Source: Clostridiales bacterium (GTDB lineage: Bacteria > Bacillota > Clostridia > Oscillospirales > Oscillospiraceae). From it: a stretch of DNA of 58,191 nt. The notes beneath the pieces are model-generated. The model was not told the origin of the DNA and did no database searches. It saw nothing but the letters and a program-made list of their open reading frames with translations. How positions within the stretch are numbered: the first letter of the stretch is position 1; the number at the start of each line of letters is the position of its first letter. Location: contig SFEX01000018.1 of assembly GCA_004557075.1 (NCBI GenBank), forward strand, positions 1 to 58,191, in the 5' to 3' direction. Made by a program: the position numbers and the translations under genes. This document shows, one piece after another, positions 16,701-24,346 of the stretch.

Positions 16701-17457
16701 CGCGGCGTGTGTCGAGATATTCCTCGTAGGCGCTCTGGAGCAGCTTATCCTCAAACTTCACATCGTCAATTTCGGTCAGGAAGGTGGTGTGGCGGCAGTG
16801 ATCCGACCAGTAGGTGTCGATAACCTTTATCTCGGTGACGGTCGGCTCGCGTCCCACGCTTTTAAAATAATCGCGGCAGAGCTGAAGATCGTCAACGTCC
16901 ATGGCAAGGCCGTTTTCTTTAACAAAGCTCTCAAGCCCGGCTCTGTCAAGGCCGGTGAAGCCGTCCAGAGTCTCGACCGTCTCCGGAATGTCGTACTTGA
17001 CGGCGAGGGTATCGGGCTTTGCACTTGATGCCTCTCTCGCCTCCACGGGGTTTATTACGTATTTTTTTATCGCCTCAAGCTCGGCATCGCGAACATTGCC
17101 GCCGAGGATGTATACCTTTGCCGTGCGCACAGTGGGGCGCTCGCCCTGGGAGATTATCTGTATGCACTGCGCGGCGGAGTCGGCGCGCTGGTCGTACTGG
17201 CCGGGAAGATACTCCACGGCAAAGCTGATGCCATTGCTGTCGAGCGTTTCGGATATATTATCGAGCTGAGGCTCGGAGAACACGGTTTTTTTCGCGTACT
17301 CGAACAGCTCCGGTGCGATGTTTTCAACGTCATAGCGGTTTATTATGCGCAGGCTCTCAAGGCTTCTTATCCCGAGCAGACCGCGCAGCTCGGATAAAAG
17401 CGCGCTTGCCTCGTTTGCAAATTCGGGCTTTTTCTCAACGAATAATCTGTAAACCAT
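13768..17457 (-). CDS. purL: Phosphoribosylformylglycinamidine synthase, single-chain type (1229 aa)
   Basis: Converts FGAR, glutamine and ATP to FGAM. It is the large single-chain form carrying PurS-like, PurL and PurQ parts. An N-terminal linker region is followed by an AIRS-type catalytic half with TYWSDHCRHTTF and FKNETHNHPTEIEPFGGAAT, then a second half (VGGKDSMSGS). The C-terminal glutaminase has PAFPGTNCEFDSA, nucleophile Cys in MCGICNGFQALIKLG, and the HGEGRF His/Glu region. Both active sites look intact. The start was set at ATG 17457 (MVYRLFVEKK), which has GGAGG inside the end of purD; an upstream extension would overlap purD by 54 bp more. Clostridia often use split PurS/PurQ/PurL, so the fused form is worth noting. 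Confidence 0.96.
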   Translation of the reverse strand: MVYRLFVEKKPEFANEASALLSELRGLLGIRSLESLRIINRYDVENIAPELFEYAKKTVFSEPQLDNISETLDSNGISFAVEYLPGQYDQRADSAAQCIQIISQGERPTVRTAKVYILGGNVRDAELEAIKKYVINPVEAREASSAKPDTLAVKYDIPETVETLDGFTGLDRAGLESFVKENGLAMDVDDLQLCRDYFKSVGREPTVTEIKVIDTYWSDHCRHTTFLTEIDDVKFEDKLLQSAYEEYLDTRRALNRTKPVCLMDIATLAVKSLRASGELDRLDESEEVNACTVKIDVSVDGVTEPWLLLFKNETHNHPTEIEPFGGAATCIGGAIRDPLSGRAYVYGAMRVTGAADPLTPIAETISGKLPQRKIVTTAAAGYASYGNQIGLATGIVDELYHPGYAAKRMEIGAVIAAAPAENVRRERPEAGDVVILLGGSTGRDGCGGATGSSKAHTVESLESCGAEVQKGNAPEERKLQRLFRNPEACRLIRRCNDFGAGGVSVAIGELAAGLDIDLNAVPKKYEGLDGTELAISESQERMAVVVEAADCKRFLELAAQENLQAVPVADVKAEPCLKMKWNGKYIVDISRAFLDSNGAPKHINAITGKAELLKKSVSGGFAENLLKTAEDLNCCSKRGLSERFDSTIGAGTVLMPFGGKYQLTPIQAMVQKISVEKKHTDDCSLMSWGYNPFITEKSPYHGAYLAVIESVSKLVSTGAEFKDVYLTFQEYFERLGKDPARWGKPLSALLGAFKAQMQLRIGAVGGKDSMSGSFEDLDVPPTLVSFAVTTEKVGSIVSPEFKKAGSSIVWLRPELDESGLPKTDSLLAIFARVTEYLRSGRAIACYTPGMGGAGEAIMKMCFGNGFGAELNDSVNTDELFSYSYGSFILEVPDCGAERAIGRVTDNGAISLGGESVELAKLQSAYEGKLESVYPCKVQTADAPMENFGFSSDTRVAPALKVARPKVLIPAFPGTNCEFDSAKAMRDAGAEAEIIVVKNLSADDIARSVDEFAGKLKDSQMIFIPGGFSGGDEPDGSGKFITAFFRSAAVREGVTELLERRDGLMCGICNGFQALIKLGLVPYGKIIDTDESCPTLSYNTIARHQSKIVRTRIASNKSPWLAATQVGEIYSVPISHGEGRFIASEELIRSLAANGQIATQYVDLSGNATGDIEYNPNGSAYAIEGICSPDGRVFGKMGHAERWADGLYRNVPGNYDIHMFESAVRYFKEG

Positions 17458-17458
17458 G

Positions 17459-18718
17459 TTATGCCTCCAATGCTCTCTTGCCGATGTCGCGGCGGTAGTA
17501 GGCGTTTGCAAAGCTTATCTTTTCCACATCGGCGTAGGCTTTTTCTATCGCTTCGGGCAGGGTGGCGGCAAGCTCTGTCACGCCGAGAACGCGTCCTCCT
17601 GAGCTGAGCAGCTTCCCGCCGTCGAGCTTTGCTCCCGCGACATAGACCCTGTCGCGAAGCTGCTCGGGTATGCTTATCTCAAAGCCCTTTTCATAGCTGA
17701 GGGGATAGCCCTTTGACGCCATTATGACGCAGCAGGCGCTGCCCTTGGAGAACTTAACGTCAAGCTCCGAGAGCCTGCCCTCAGTCACGGCCTGCATGGT
17801 CTCAAGCAGGTCGCTTTCCATCAGCGGCAGCACGACCTGAGTTTCCGGGTCGCCGAAGCGGCAGTTGTACTCGATGACCTTGGGGCCGTCGCGGGTAATC
17901 ATAAGCCCGAAGTACAGACAGCCGCGAAACTGTCTGCCCTCGGCGTTCATGGCTTTGATGGTGGGCAGGAAAATCTCGTCCATGCAGCGCTTTGCGACAT
18001 CCTCTGTGTAGTAGGGGTTCGGCGCAACGGTGCCCATGCCGCCGGTATTAAGACCGGTGTCGCCGTCTCCAGCGCGCTTGTGATCCATGGAGGACACCAT
18101 GGGAACGACGACGCTGCCGTCTGTAAAGCTCAGAACCGATACCTCGGGACCCTCTAAAAATTCCTCGATGACGATCTCGTCGCCGCTCGAGCCGAATTTT
18201 TTATCCTGCATTATCGTGAGTACGGCGTCTCGTGCCTCCTCGCGGGTGTTTGCGATGATAACGCCCTTGCCGAGCGCAAGGCCGTCGGCCTTGATGACCG
18301 TGGGCAGGGGCGCGCTCTCAAGATAGCGAAGCGCCTTGTCCATATCGTCAAAGACCTCGTATGCCGCGGTGGGGATGCCGTATTTTTTCATAAGGTTTTT
18401 GGAGAAAACCTTGCTGCCCTCGATTATGGCAGCATTCGCCCTCGGGCCGAAGCAGGGGATCCCGCGTGCTTCGAGCGCGTCAACGCAGCCAAGAACCAGA
18501 GGATCGTCCGGCGCGACCACCGCGTAGTCTATTTTGTTTTCAACAGCAAAGTTAACTATGCCGTCGATGTCCGTCGCGGCAATGGGGATGCAGACCGCGT
18601 CCGCCGCGATACCGCCGTTGCCGGGCAGGGCGAATATATCCGTAACAGTTTTGTTTTCCCTGATTTTTTTGATTATGGCGTGCTCTCTTCCGCCGCCGCC
18701 GACTACAAGTATTTTCAT
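17459..18718 (-). CDS. purD: Phosphoribosylamine-glycine ligase (419 aa)
   Basis: ATP-grasp enzyme making GAR from phosphoribosylamine and glycine, using the product of PurF. It begins MKILVVGGGGREHAI, the classic PurD N-terminus. It also shows PDDPLVLGCVDAL, KADGLALGKGV (ATP-grasp), GDGDTGLNTGGMG and EYNCRFGDPETQVVLP. Length is standard. It lies 9 bp after the purH stop and its TAA is next to the purL start, so it is part of the same transcript. Confidence 0.97.
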   Translation of the reverse strand: MKILVVGGGGREHAIIKKIRENKTVTDIFALPGNGGIAADAVCIPIAATDIDGIVNFAVENKIDYAVVAPDDPLVLGCVDALEARGIPCFGPRANAAIIEGSKVFSKNLMKKYGIPTAAYEVFDDMDKALRYLESAPLPTVIKADGLALGKGVIIANTREEARDAVLTIMQDKKFGSSGDEIVIEEFLEGPEVSVLSFTDGSVVVPMVSSMDHKRAGDGDTGLNTGGMGTVAPNPYYTEDVAKRCMDEIFLPTIKAMNAEGRQFRGCLYFGLMITRDGPKVIEYNCRFGDPETQVVLPLMESDLLETMQAVTEGRLSELDVKFSKGSACCVIMASKGYPLSYEKGFEISIPEQLRDRVYVAGAKLDGGKLLSSGGRVLGVTELAATLPEAIEKAYADVEKISFANAYYRRDIGKRALEA

Positions 18719-18727
18719 GGCGTCACC

Positions 18728-19912
18728 TCAATGATGGAACAGGCGCATGCCGGTGAAGGCCATGACCATTCCGTGTTTGTCGCAGCAGTCTATAACAAGA
18801 TCGTCGCGTATAGAGCCGCCGGGCTGGGCGATGTATTTAACGCCGCTGAGCCTTGCGCGCTCAATGTTATCGAAGAAGGGGAAGAATGCATCCGAGCCGA
18901 GAGAGACGCCGTCTATCGTGTCAAGATAGCTGCGCATTTCCTCTGCGGTCAGAGGCTCGGGCCGCTCTGTGAAGAAGCGCTGCCATACGCCGTCGGCGCA
19001 GACGTCCTCCTCGTTTCTGTTGATGTAGCCGTCTATCACGTTGTCGCGGTCGGCGCGGCCGAGGCTGTCCTTAAACGGCAGGGCGAGCACCTTGGGGTGA
19101 CGGCGCAGGAACCATGTGTCGGCCTTTGTGCCGGCAAGGCGGGTGCAGTGGATGCGCGACTGCTGGCCGGCGCCGACACCGATGGCCTGACCGTCGTAGG
19201 CGTAGCATACGGAGTTTGACTGGGTGTATTTCAGGGTTATGAGTGCGATTATAAGATCGCGCTTTGCGCTATCGGGCAGCTCCTTGTTGGCGGTAACTAT
19301 GTTATCCAGCAGCGCGTAATTGATATCAAAATTATTTCTGCCCTGCTCAAAGGTGATGCCGAAAACCTGCTTGCGCTCGCGCTCGGCGGGCACATAATCG
19401 GGGTCGATCTTCACGATGTTGTAAGCGCCCTTGCGCTTTGATTTGAGTATCTCCAGCGCCTCCGGCTCATAGCCCGGTGCGATAACGCCGTCGGAGACCT
19501 CGCGCTTTAGCAGAAGCGCGGTCGTCTTGTCGCACACATCCGACAGCGCGACCCAGTCGCCGAAAGAGCACATGCGGTCGGTGCCGCGTGCGCGCGCGTA
19601 GGCGCAGGCGAGGAGAGAGTCGTCCAAGCCCTCGATGTCATCTACAAAGCATGCCTTTTTGAGATCGTCGGGCAGTACGGTGCCGATGGCGGCGGAGGTA
19701 GGGGAGACGTGCTTGAAGGATGCGGCGGCCGGCATGCCGAGCGCGGCCTTCAGCTCCTTTACAAGCTGCCAGCTATTGAATGCGTCGAGAAAGTTTATAT
19801 ATCCGGGTCTGCCGCAAAGAATTTCAATGGGCAGCTCGGAGCCGTTCTCCATGAATATCTTAGCGGGCTTCTGATTGGGGTTGCAGCCGTATTTAAGTTC
19901 AAATTCAGTCAT
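18728..19912 (-). CDS. purH: AICAR transformylase, stand-alone (394 aa)
   Basis: Transfers formyl from 10-formyl-THF to AICAR (ZMP) giving FAICAR. It matches the C-terminal domain of bifunctional PurH: LKYGCNPNQKPAKIF, SFKHVSPTSAAIG with the catalytic Lys-His pair, SGVKYIAQPGGSIRDD and MRLFHH. The N-terminal IMP-cyclohydrolase (MGS-like) domain is absent and the gene starts cleanly at ATG 19912, so this is a natural single-domain form. The missing activity is supplied by the adjacent gene 19923-20642. Its substrate is the signal sensed by the operon's ZTP riboswitch. Confidence 0.92.
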   Translation of the reverse strand: MTEFELKYGCNPNQKPAKIFMENGSELPIEILCGRPGYINFLDAFNSWQLVKELKAALGMPAAASFKHVSPTSAAIGTVLPDDLKKACFVDDIEGLDDSLLACAYARARGTDRMCSFGDWVALSDVCDKTTALLLKREVSDGVIAPGYEPEALEILKSKRKGAYNIVKIDPDYVPAERERKQVFGITFEQGRNNFDINYALLDNIVTANKELPDSAKRDLIIALITLKYTQSNSVCYAYDGQAIGVGAGQQSRIHCTRLAGTKADTWFLRRHPKVLALPFKDSLGRADRDNVIDGYINRNEEDVCADGVWQRFFTERPEPLTAEEMRSYLDTIDGVSLGSDAFFPFFDNIERARLSGVKYIAQPGGSIRDDLVIDCCDKHGMVMAFTGMRLFHH

Positions 19913-19922
19913 GCTTTTTCCC

Positions 19923-20642
19923 TCACTTATTCTTATTCACGAGGCGCTTTTCCTCGATACCTGTCTCAATATCCGTGTACATGACAAAAAGCGATATCCT
20001 GTTGTCCTTATCGAGAGCCGACCAGAGCTTTTCCGCAAACTCGTCTATGCTGTCGGGAATGGCGACGCGCTCAGGCTCGCCGCAGAAGGTGGGCAGGGGC
20101 TTCCCGTCGCCGATGTAGGTGTGGATGAAGTGTCCGAGGCCGGGCATAGCGGGATAGTCGAAGGTGTAGCGGTTACAGGCGCTGCCCTCGGGGTCCGCGC
20201 TTTTTAAAATGCTCATGGAGTATTCAAAATCGCCCTCGCCGAAAGTGAGCATACCGCTGATGCGCGGCGTGAGATTCGGCGCGTCCGGCTCAAAGCAGCG
20301 GCTTTTGAGGCTCTCGGCGAAGCCGAGGCCGTTTTTTAAGCCCTCGTATATCGTGTCGGTCTGATCGCCGTTTGTGACGATGAGCTTATTTTCAAACCTG
20401 CGCATGGCGGCGTAGATTATGAGGCTCGGATCCTCGACCATGGAGGGGTCAAACGGCTCTGTGTACAGTGCGCCGCCGCGCTCTGTGAATACTCTGTTGC
20501 GGCTGTTTGCGCTTCTGCCCATGATGAAATAGGCGCTCACGGCTTTCTTGCCGTCCGGACTTTTGCCTATGACGATGCCGCGCCCGACGTAGGAATTATC
20601 CTTAATAAGCTCCGCTATATCGTTAATTTCATATACGTCCAT
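19923..20642 (-). CDS. purO: PurO-like IMP cyclohydrolase (239 aa)
   Basis: Predicted to close FAICAR to IMP, the last step of the pathway. Sequence and context match the IMP cyclohydrolase family first known from archaea. Visible features are a Y-x-GRGI start region (NSYVGRGIVIG), AYFIMGRSANSRNRVF, ITNGDQTD-like VTNGDQTDTIYEGL and TFDYPAMPGLGHFIHTYIGDG. It has no similarity to the MGS fold of PurH. It overlaps purN by 14 bp and sits 10 bp before the stand-alone transformylase, so the two split activities are co-expressed. Assignment rests on motif recall and the missing PurH domain. Confidence 0.85.
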   Translation of the reverse strand: MDVYEINDIAELIKDNSYVGRGIVIGKSPDGKKAVSAYFIMGRSANSRNRVFTERGGALYTEPFDPSMVEDPSLIIYAAMRRFENKLIVTNGDQTDTIYEGLKNGLGFAESLKSRCFEPDAPNLTPRISGMLTFGEGDFEYSMSILKSADPEGSACNRYTFDYPAMPGLGHFIHTYIGDGKPLPTFCGEPERVAIPDSIDEFAEKLWSALDKDNRISLFVMYTDIETGIEEKRLVNKNK

Positions 20643-21249
20643 CTTTTATCATCTCCGCACAAATTTTTTCCGCCGCAGCGGGCAGTATCTTCCACTCCGC
20701 AGCGTGCATTACCCGCCTTTGTAGGGCCTCCGGCGTGTCGCCGTCGCGCACGCGCACGGCCTTTTGCATGATTATTTCGCCGCCGTCGGGTATTTCGTTT
20801 ACAAAATGAACCGTCGCGCCCGTGACCTTGACGCCCTTTTTGAGTGCAGCCTCATGGACGTGCAGTCCGTAAAAGCCCTCACCGCAGAACGAGGGTATGA
20901 GCGATGGGTGAACATTTATTATGCGGCGCTCGAAGCGGCGCGTAAAGTCTGCGCTGAGAATGCTCATGAATCCGGCAAGGACTATGAGGTCGATGCCGTA
21001 CTCATCGAGCGCTTCCGCAATGCGGCGCTCAAACTCAGCCGCCGAGCCGCAGTCCTTTTTCGTGATGACGCGGGTGTCGATACCGGCGTCACGAGCCCGG
21101 TTCAGCGCGTAGGCGTCAGAGCGGTTGGATATAGTCAGGACTATGCGCCCGCTTTTTAGTATCCCGCTGCGCTGCGCGTCTATAAGCGCCTGAAGATTCG
21201 TGCCGCCGCCGGAGACGAGCACCGCTATATTGGCTTTTTTATCAGGCAT
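20629..21249 (-). CDS. purN: Phosphoribosylglycinamide formyltransferase (206 aa)
   Basis: Formylates GAR using 10-formyl-THF. Typical features are IAVLVSGGGTNLQALIDA at the N-terminus, VLAGFMSILSADFTRRF, the catalytic Asn-His segment NVHPSLIPSFCGEGFYG, and GATVHFVNEIPDGGEII with the catalytic Asp. Length is standard. Its start overlaps the end of the FNT channel gene by 8 bp and its end overlaps the cyclohydrolase by 14 bp, so the three products are translationally linked. Confidence 0.96.
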   Translation of the reverse strand: MPDKKANIAVLVSGGGTNLQALIDAQRSGILKSGRIVLTISNRSDAYALNRARDAGIDTRVITKKDCGSAAEFERRIAEALDEYGIDLIVLAGFMSILSADFTRRFERRIINVHPSLIPSFCGEGFYGLHVHEAALKKGVKVTGATVHFVNEIPDGGEIIMQKAVRVRDGDTPEALQRRVMHAAEWKILPAAAEKICAEMIKDGRI

Positions 21250-21856
21250 TGACTTTCTCCTTTTTTATCTCGCGCTCTGTTATAAACAGCAGAATGCTGC
21301 CTAAAGCATTGCCAAAGAGAACTATCCATATAAAGCCGAAAGCCTCAAGCGAAACGATGCCGGAGGCTGCAAAGTAAAACATATCGGCTATGGAGTGCTC
21401 AAAGCCCGAGAGGATAAACGCGGGGATTCCCAGCAGCACTCCGATGACGGAGCCTTTATCGCGGTATACCGCCACAGCGAGGTATACGAGCATCCCGCAG
21501 AATATTGCGCGGATGAAGGTCTGCGCGGTAGTCTGCTCAAGCTTTGCCGTGCACAGCGCCAGCGCGTTGTCCGCAACTGACGGAGTTGCGCAGCGCAGAG
21601 CGTATGCCGTTATAACGCAGCCTATGAGGTTTCCCAAAAGGCAGGCGAAAAGAAGCTGAACATCGGCCTTCGTGTGGCTGCCGGGGATATAGCCGACCTT
21701 GCCCGTGAACAGGGCGTAGCCGCGCATACATATAAATGTAAGTCCCACGCAGAACATCAGCGCGCCGATGTACTTGGAGTCGCAGCTTAGAAACACTGCG
21801 CCGCCGAGGGAGACGAGCAATCCTGCGGCCATGCCGCTTAAAATATCCCTCAGCAT
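21242..21856 (-). CDS. Formate/nitrite transporter (FNT) family channel (204 aa)
   Basis: Integral membrane protein of the FocA/NirC/FdhC type. About six spans are visible. Family motifs include the N-terminal GMAAGLLVSLGGAVF, CLLGNLIGCVITAYAL, FCGMLVYLAVAV (matching the LCNWLV-type loop) and GFEHSIADMFYF, which holds the central conserved His. At 204 residues it is short, since FocA is about 280; loops and the C-terminus are trimmed. It overlaps purM by 7 bp (ATGCTGA) and purN by 8 bp, so it is an integral member of the purine operon. I infer that it moves formate for the Fhs reaction, but direction and substrate are not proven. Confidence 0.82.
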   Translation of the reverse strand: MLRDILSGMAAGLLVSLGGAVFLSCDSKYIGALMFCVGLTFICMRGYALFTGKVGYIPGSHTKADVQLLFACLLGNLIGCVITAYALRCATPSVADNALALCTAKLEQTTAQTFIRAIFCGMLVYLAVAVYRDKGSVIGVLLGIPAFILSGFEHSIADMFYFAASGIVSLEAFGFIWIVLFGNALGSILLFITEREIKKEKVNA

Positions 21857-22893
21857 AGCTTTATCTTGTCCTGACCGCGCACTATGCGGCCAATGGTGTA
21901 AGCGTCCTCGCCCTGTGCGCGCAGAATTTCAAGCGCAAGGGGCGCGTCCTCGGCGGACACTACGATACTCATGCCGACGCCCATGTTGAAGGTGTTGAAC
22001 ATATCGCGCTCGGATATGCCGCCCGTCTTTGCGATGAGCTTGAATATCGGCAGCACGCGTACTGCGCTTTTGTCTATCTCGGCGCACAGACCGTCGGGTA
22101 TCGAGCGGGGGATGTTCTCGTAAAAGCCGCCGCCGGTTATGTGGGATATACCCTTGACCTTGACCTTTTTCAGAAGCTCGAGCACGGGCTTTACATATAT
22201 TTTCGTCGGGGTCAGCAACGTCTCGCCGAGGCTTTTTCCGTCAAGCTCAGGCAGGGGCTTTTTCAGGTCTGCGTTCTCAACGTCGAAAACCTTGCGCACG
22301 AGCGAGAAGCCGTTGGAGTGAACGCCGGAGGAGGGCAGGGCGATGATAACGTCGCCCTCGTCCATTTTGCCGTTGTCGATTATTTTGTTTTTGTCTACTA
22401 TGCCGGTGCAGTAACCGGCAAGGTCGTATTCGTCCTCGGGGTAGAAGCCGGGCATCTCGGCGGTCTCGCCGCCTATGAGCGCCGCGCCGGACTGCACGCA
22501 GCCCTCGCATACGCCGGAGACGATGCTCTCAATGCGCTCGGGTATGTTCTTGCCGCAGGCGATATAGTCAAGGAAAAACAGGGGCTTTGCGCCGCAGCAG
22601 ATGATATCGTTGACGCACATGGCAACGCAGTCGATGCCGACGGTATCGTGCTTGTCCATTAAAAACGCAAGCTTCAGCTTTGTGCCGACGCCGTCGGTTC
22701 CGGAGACGAGCACGGGCTTTGCAATGCCCTCGAGATCAAGCTCAAACAGGCCGCCGAAGCCGCCAACGTCGGAGCATACTCCCGCCGTCATCGTGCGGGC
22801 GATGTGGCTTTTCATAAGCTCCACCGCCCTGTAGCCGGCCGTTATATCCACGCCGGCGGCGGCGTAGCTGAGAGACTTGGAATTTTCGATCAT
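21850..22893 (-). CDS. purM: Phosphoribosylformylglycinamidine cyclo-ligase (347 aa)
   Basis: Makes AIR from FGAM and ATP. It shows SYAAAGVDITAGYRAVELMK at the N-terminus, VSGTDGVGTKLKLAF, DCVAMCVNDIICCGAKPLFF, GGETAEMPGFY, LPSSGVHSNGFSL and HITGGGFYENIPRS, all PurM hallmarks. The start was set at ATG 22893, which has GGAAGGAG upstream; a longer version would run into purF. The stop overlaps the FNT channel start. The position right after purF is common in bacteria. Confidence 0.97.
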   Translation of the reverse strand: MIENSKSLSYAAAGVDITAGYRAVELMKSHIARTMTAGVCSDVGGFGGLFELDLEGIAKPVLVSGTDGVGTKLKLAFLMDKHDTVGIDCVAMCVNDIICCGAKPLFFLDYIACGKNIPERIESIVSGVCEGCVQSGAALIGGETAEMPGFYPEDEYDLAGYCTGIVDKNKIIDNGKMDEGDVIIALPSSGVHSNGFSLVRKVFDVENADLKKPLPELDGKSLGETLLTPTKIYVKPVLELLKKVKVKGISHITGGGFYENIPRSIPDGLCAEIDKSAVRVLPIFKLIAKTGGISERDMFNTFNMGVGMSIVVSAEDAPLALEILRAQGEDAYTIGRIVRGQDKIKLC

Positions 22894-22898
22894 AGCGT

Positions 22899-24323
22899 TT
22901 ACTCCTTCCCGTTCCAGCAGTAGGTGCACAGCTTGCAGGGCTCAAGGCCGATGGCCTCGTATACGCCCTCTATGGTCTGAAATTCAAGTGATGCAAGATG
23001 CAGCTTTTTGCATATAGCGTCGCGCAGAGACTTGCCGCGCTCGGAAGAGCGGTCGCAGTATTCATCGATGTGCTCAAGCCCCTCCTCGCCCTCAAGCTCG
23101 ACAATGGTTGCGCGGGTTATCAGCTCCATGTCGCTGGTGGCGCGGGAGAAGTTGAGATACTTGCAGCCGTACATGATCGGCGGGCAGGCCGAGCGGATGT
23201 GCACGGAGGCTGCGCCGTTTTCGTACAGGAACTCGACCGTCTCCCGAAGCTGAGTGCCGCGGACGATGGAGTCGTCCACGAACAGCAGGTTCTTGCCCTC
23301 GATAAGCTCATGCACGGGGATCTGCTTCATTTTGGCGACACGGCTGCGGTCGGCCTGCTTTGCGGACATAAAGCTGCGCGGCCATGTCGGGGTATATTTA
23401 ATGAAAGGTCTTGCAAAGGGATGATGGCTGTGGTTTGCGTAGCCGATGGCGTGGGGAGTGCCGGAATCGGGCACGCCGGCGACGTAGTCTATATCGTTTA
23501 TAAACTCACTGTCGCAGTCGTTTTCGGAGAGTATCTCGCCGTTGCGGTAGCGCATCGTTTCAACGTTCACGCCCTCGTAGCTCGAGGTCGGGTAGCCGTA
23601 ATATGTCCACAAAAACGAGCATACGCGCATCTCCTTGCCGGGAGCCTTGAGCTGCTTTAATTTATCTGCCGTCAGCTCGACGATCTCGCCGGGGCCAAGC
23701 TCCCGCTCGTCTGCGTAACCGAGCTTTTTGTAGGCAAATGCCTCGAAGGACACGCAGTAGCCGTCCTCGGACTTGCCGATTGCGACGGGGAGCCTGCCCA
23801 GCCTGTCTCGGGCGGCGATGATGCTGCCGTAGCCGGTGAGGATGAGTATGGACGCCGTGCCCTCGATGACCTTCTGCGCAAAGCTTATGCCCTCGACGAA
23901 GCTGCTCTTCTGGTTTATGAGCGCCGCGACAAGCTCTGTAGTGTTGACGCGGCCGCCGGTCATGGCGCCGAAGTGTCCGCCGGAGAAGGACAGATACTGC
24001 GCGATGAGCGCTTCGGCGTTGTTGATAACGCCGACTATGCAGATGGCATAGGTGCCGAGGTTAGAGCGTATCAGCAGCGGCTGAGGGTCGGTATCGTTTA
24101 TGCCGCCGATGGCGGCGGTGCCGCGCATCTCGTCGAATATGTGCTCAAACTTTGTCCTGAACGGTGAATTTTCAATATTGTGTATGTTGCGCTGCAGGCC
24201 GATAACGCTGTCATAAGCAGCCATGCCGCCGCTGCGGGTGCCGAGGTGAGAGTGATAGTCCGTTCCGAAGAAAACGTCGCTCGTCACGTCCTTTTTTCCG
24301 ACTGCTCCGAAAAAGCCTCCCAT
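22899..24323 (-). CDS. purF: Amidophosphoribosyltransferase-like protein lacking the catalytic cysteine (474 aa)
   Basis: By position and C-terminal domain this is PurF, which makes phosphoribosylamine from PRPP and nitrogen. The PRPP motif is intact (LLFVDDSIVRGTQLRE), as is the C-terminal cysteine cluster PCKLCTYCW. However, the protein begins MGGFFGAVGKK where glutamine-dependent PurF has Met-Cys-Gly; the nucleophile Cys is Gly. The start is firm: AAGGAG stands ahead of this ATG and no in-frame Met-Cys lies nearby. Against E. coli PurF the glutamine-site Arg73 aligns with Asn (AIGGIND), Asn101 with Val (ICIVGVINNA) and Asp127 is lost (VNTTELV). The glutaminase half should therefore be inactive. 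It may use free ammonia or a partner. Confidence 0.88.
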   Translation of the reverse strand: MGGFFGAVGKKDVTSDVFFGTDYHSHLGTRSGGMAAYDSVIGLQRNIHNIENSPFRTKFEHIFDEMRGTAAIGGINDTDPQPLLIRSNLGTYAICIVGVINNAEALIAQYLSFSGGHFGAMTGGRVNTTELVAALINQKSSFVEGISFAQKVIEGTASILILTGYGSIIAARDRLGRLPVAIGKSEDGYCVSFEAFAYKKLGYADERELGPGEIVELTADKLKQLKAPGKEMRVCSFLWTYYGYPTSSYEGVNVETMRYRNGEILSENDCDSEFINDIDYVAGVPDSGTPHAIGYANHSHHPFARPFIKYTPTWPRSFMSAKQADRSRVAKMKQIPVHELIEGKNLLFVDDSIVRGTQLRETVEFLYENGAASVHIRSACPPIMYGCKYLNFSRATSDMELITRATIVELEGEEGLEHIDEYCDRSSERGKSLRDAICKKLHLASLEFQTIEGVYEAIGLEPCKLCTYCWNGKE

Positions 24324-24346
24324 GGTAGTCTCCTTAAATCAAAAAA

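Noticed and set aside
22899..24323. PurF seeming cysteine-less because of a frameshift or wrong start
   Set aside because: AAGGAG stands directly before the ATG, no in-frame Met-Cys occurs nearby, and three other glutamine-site residues are also changed, so the loss is consistent through the domain.
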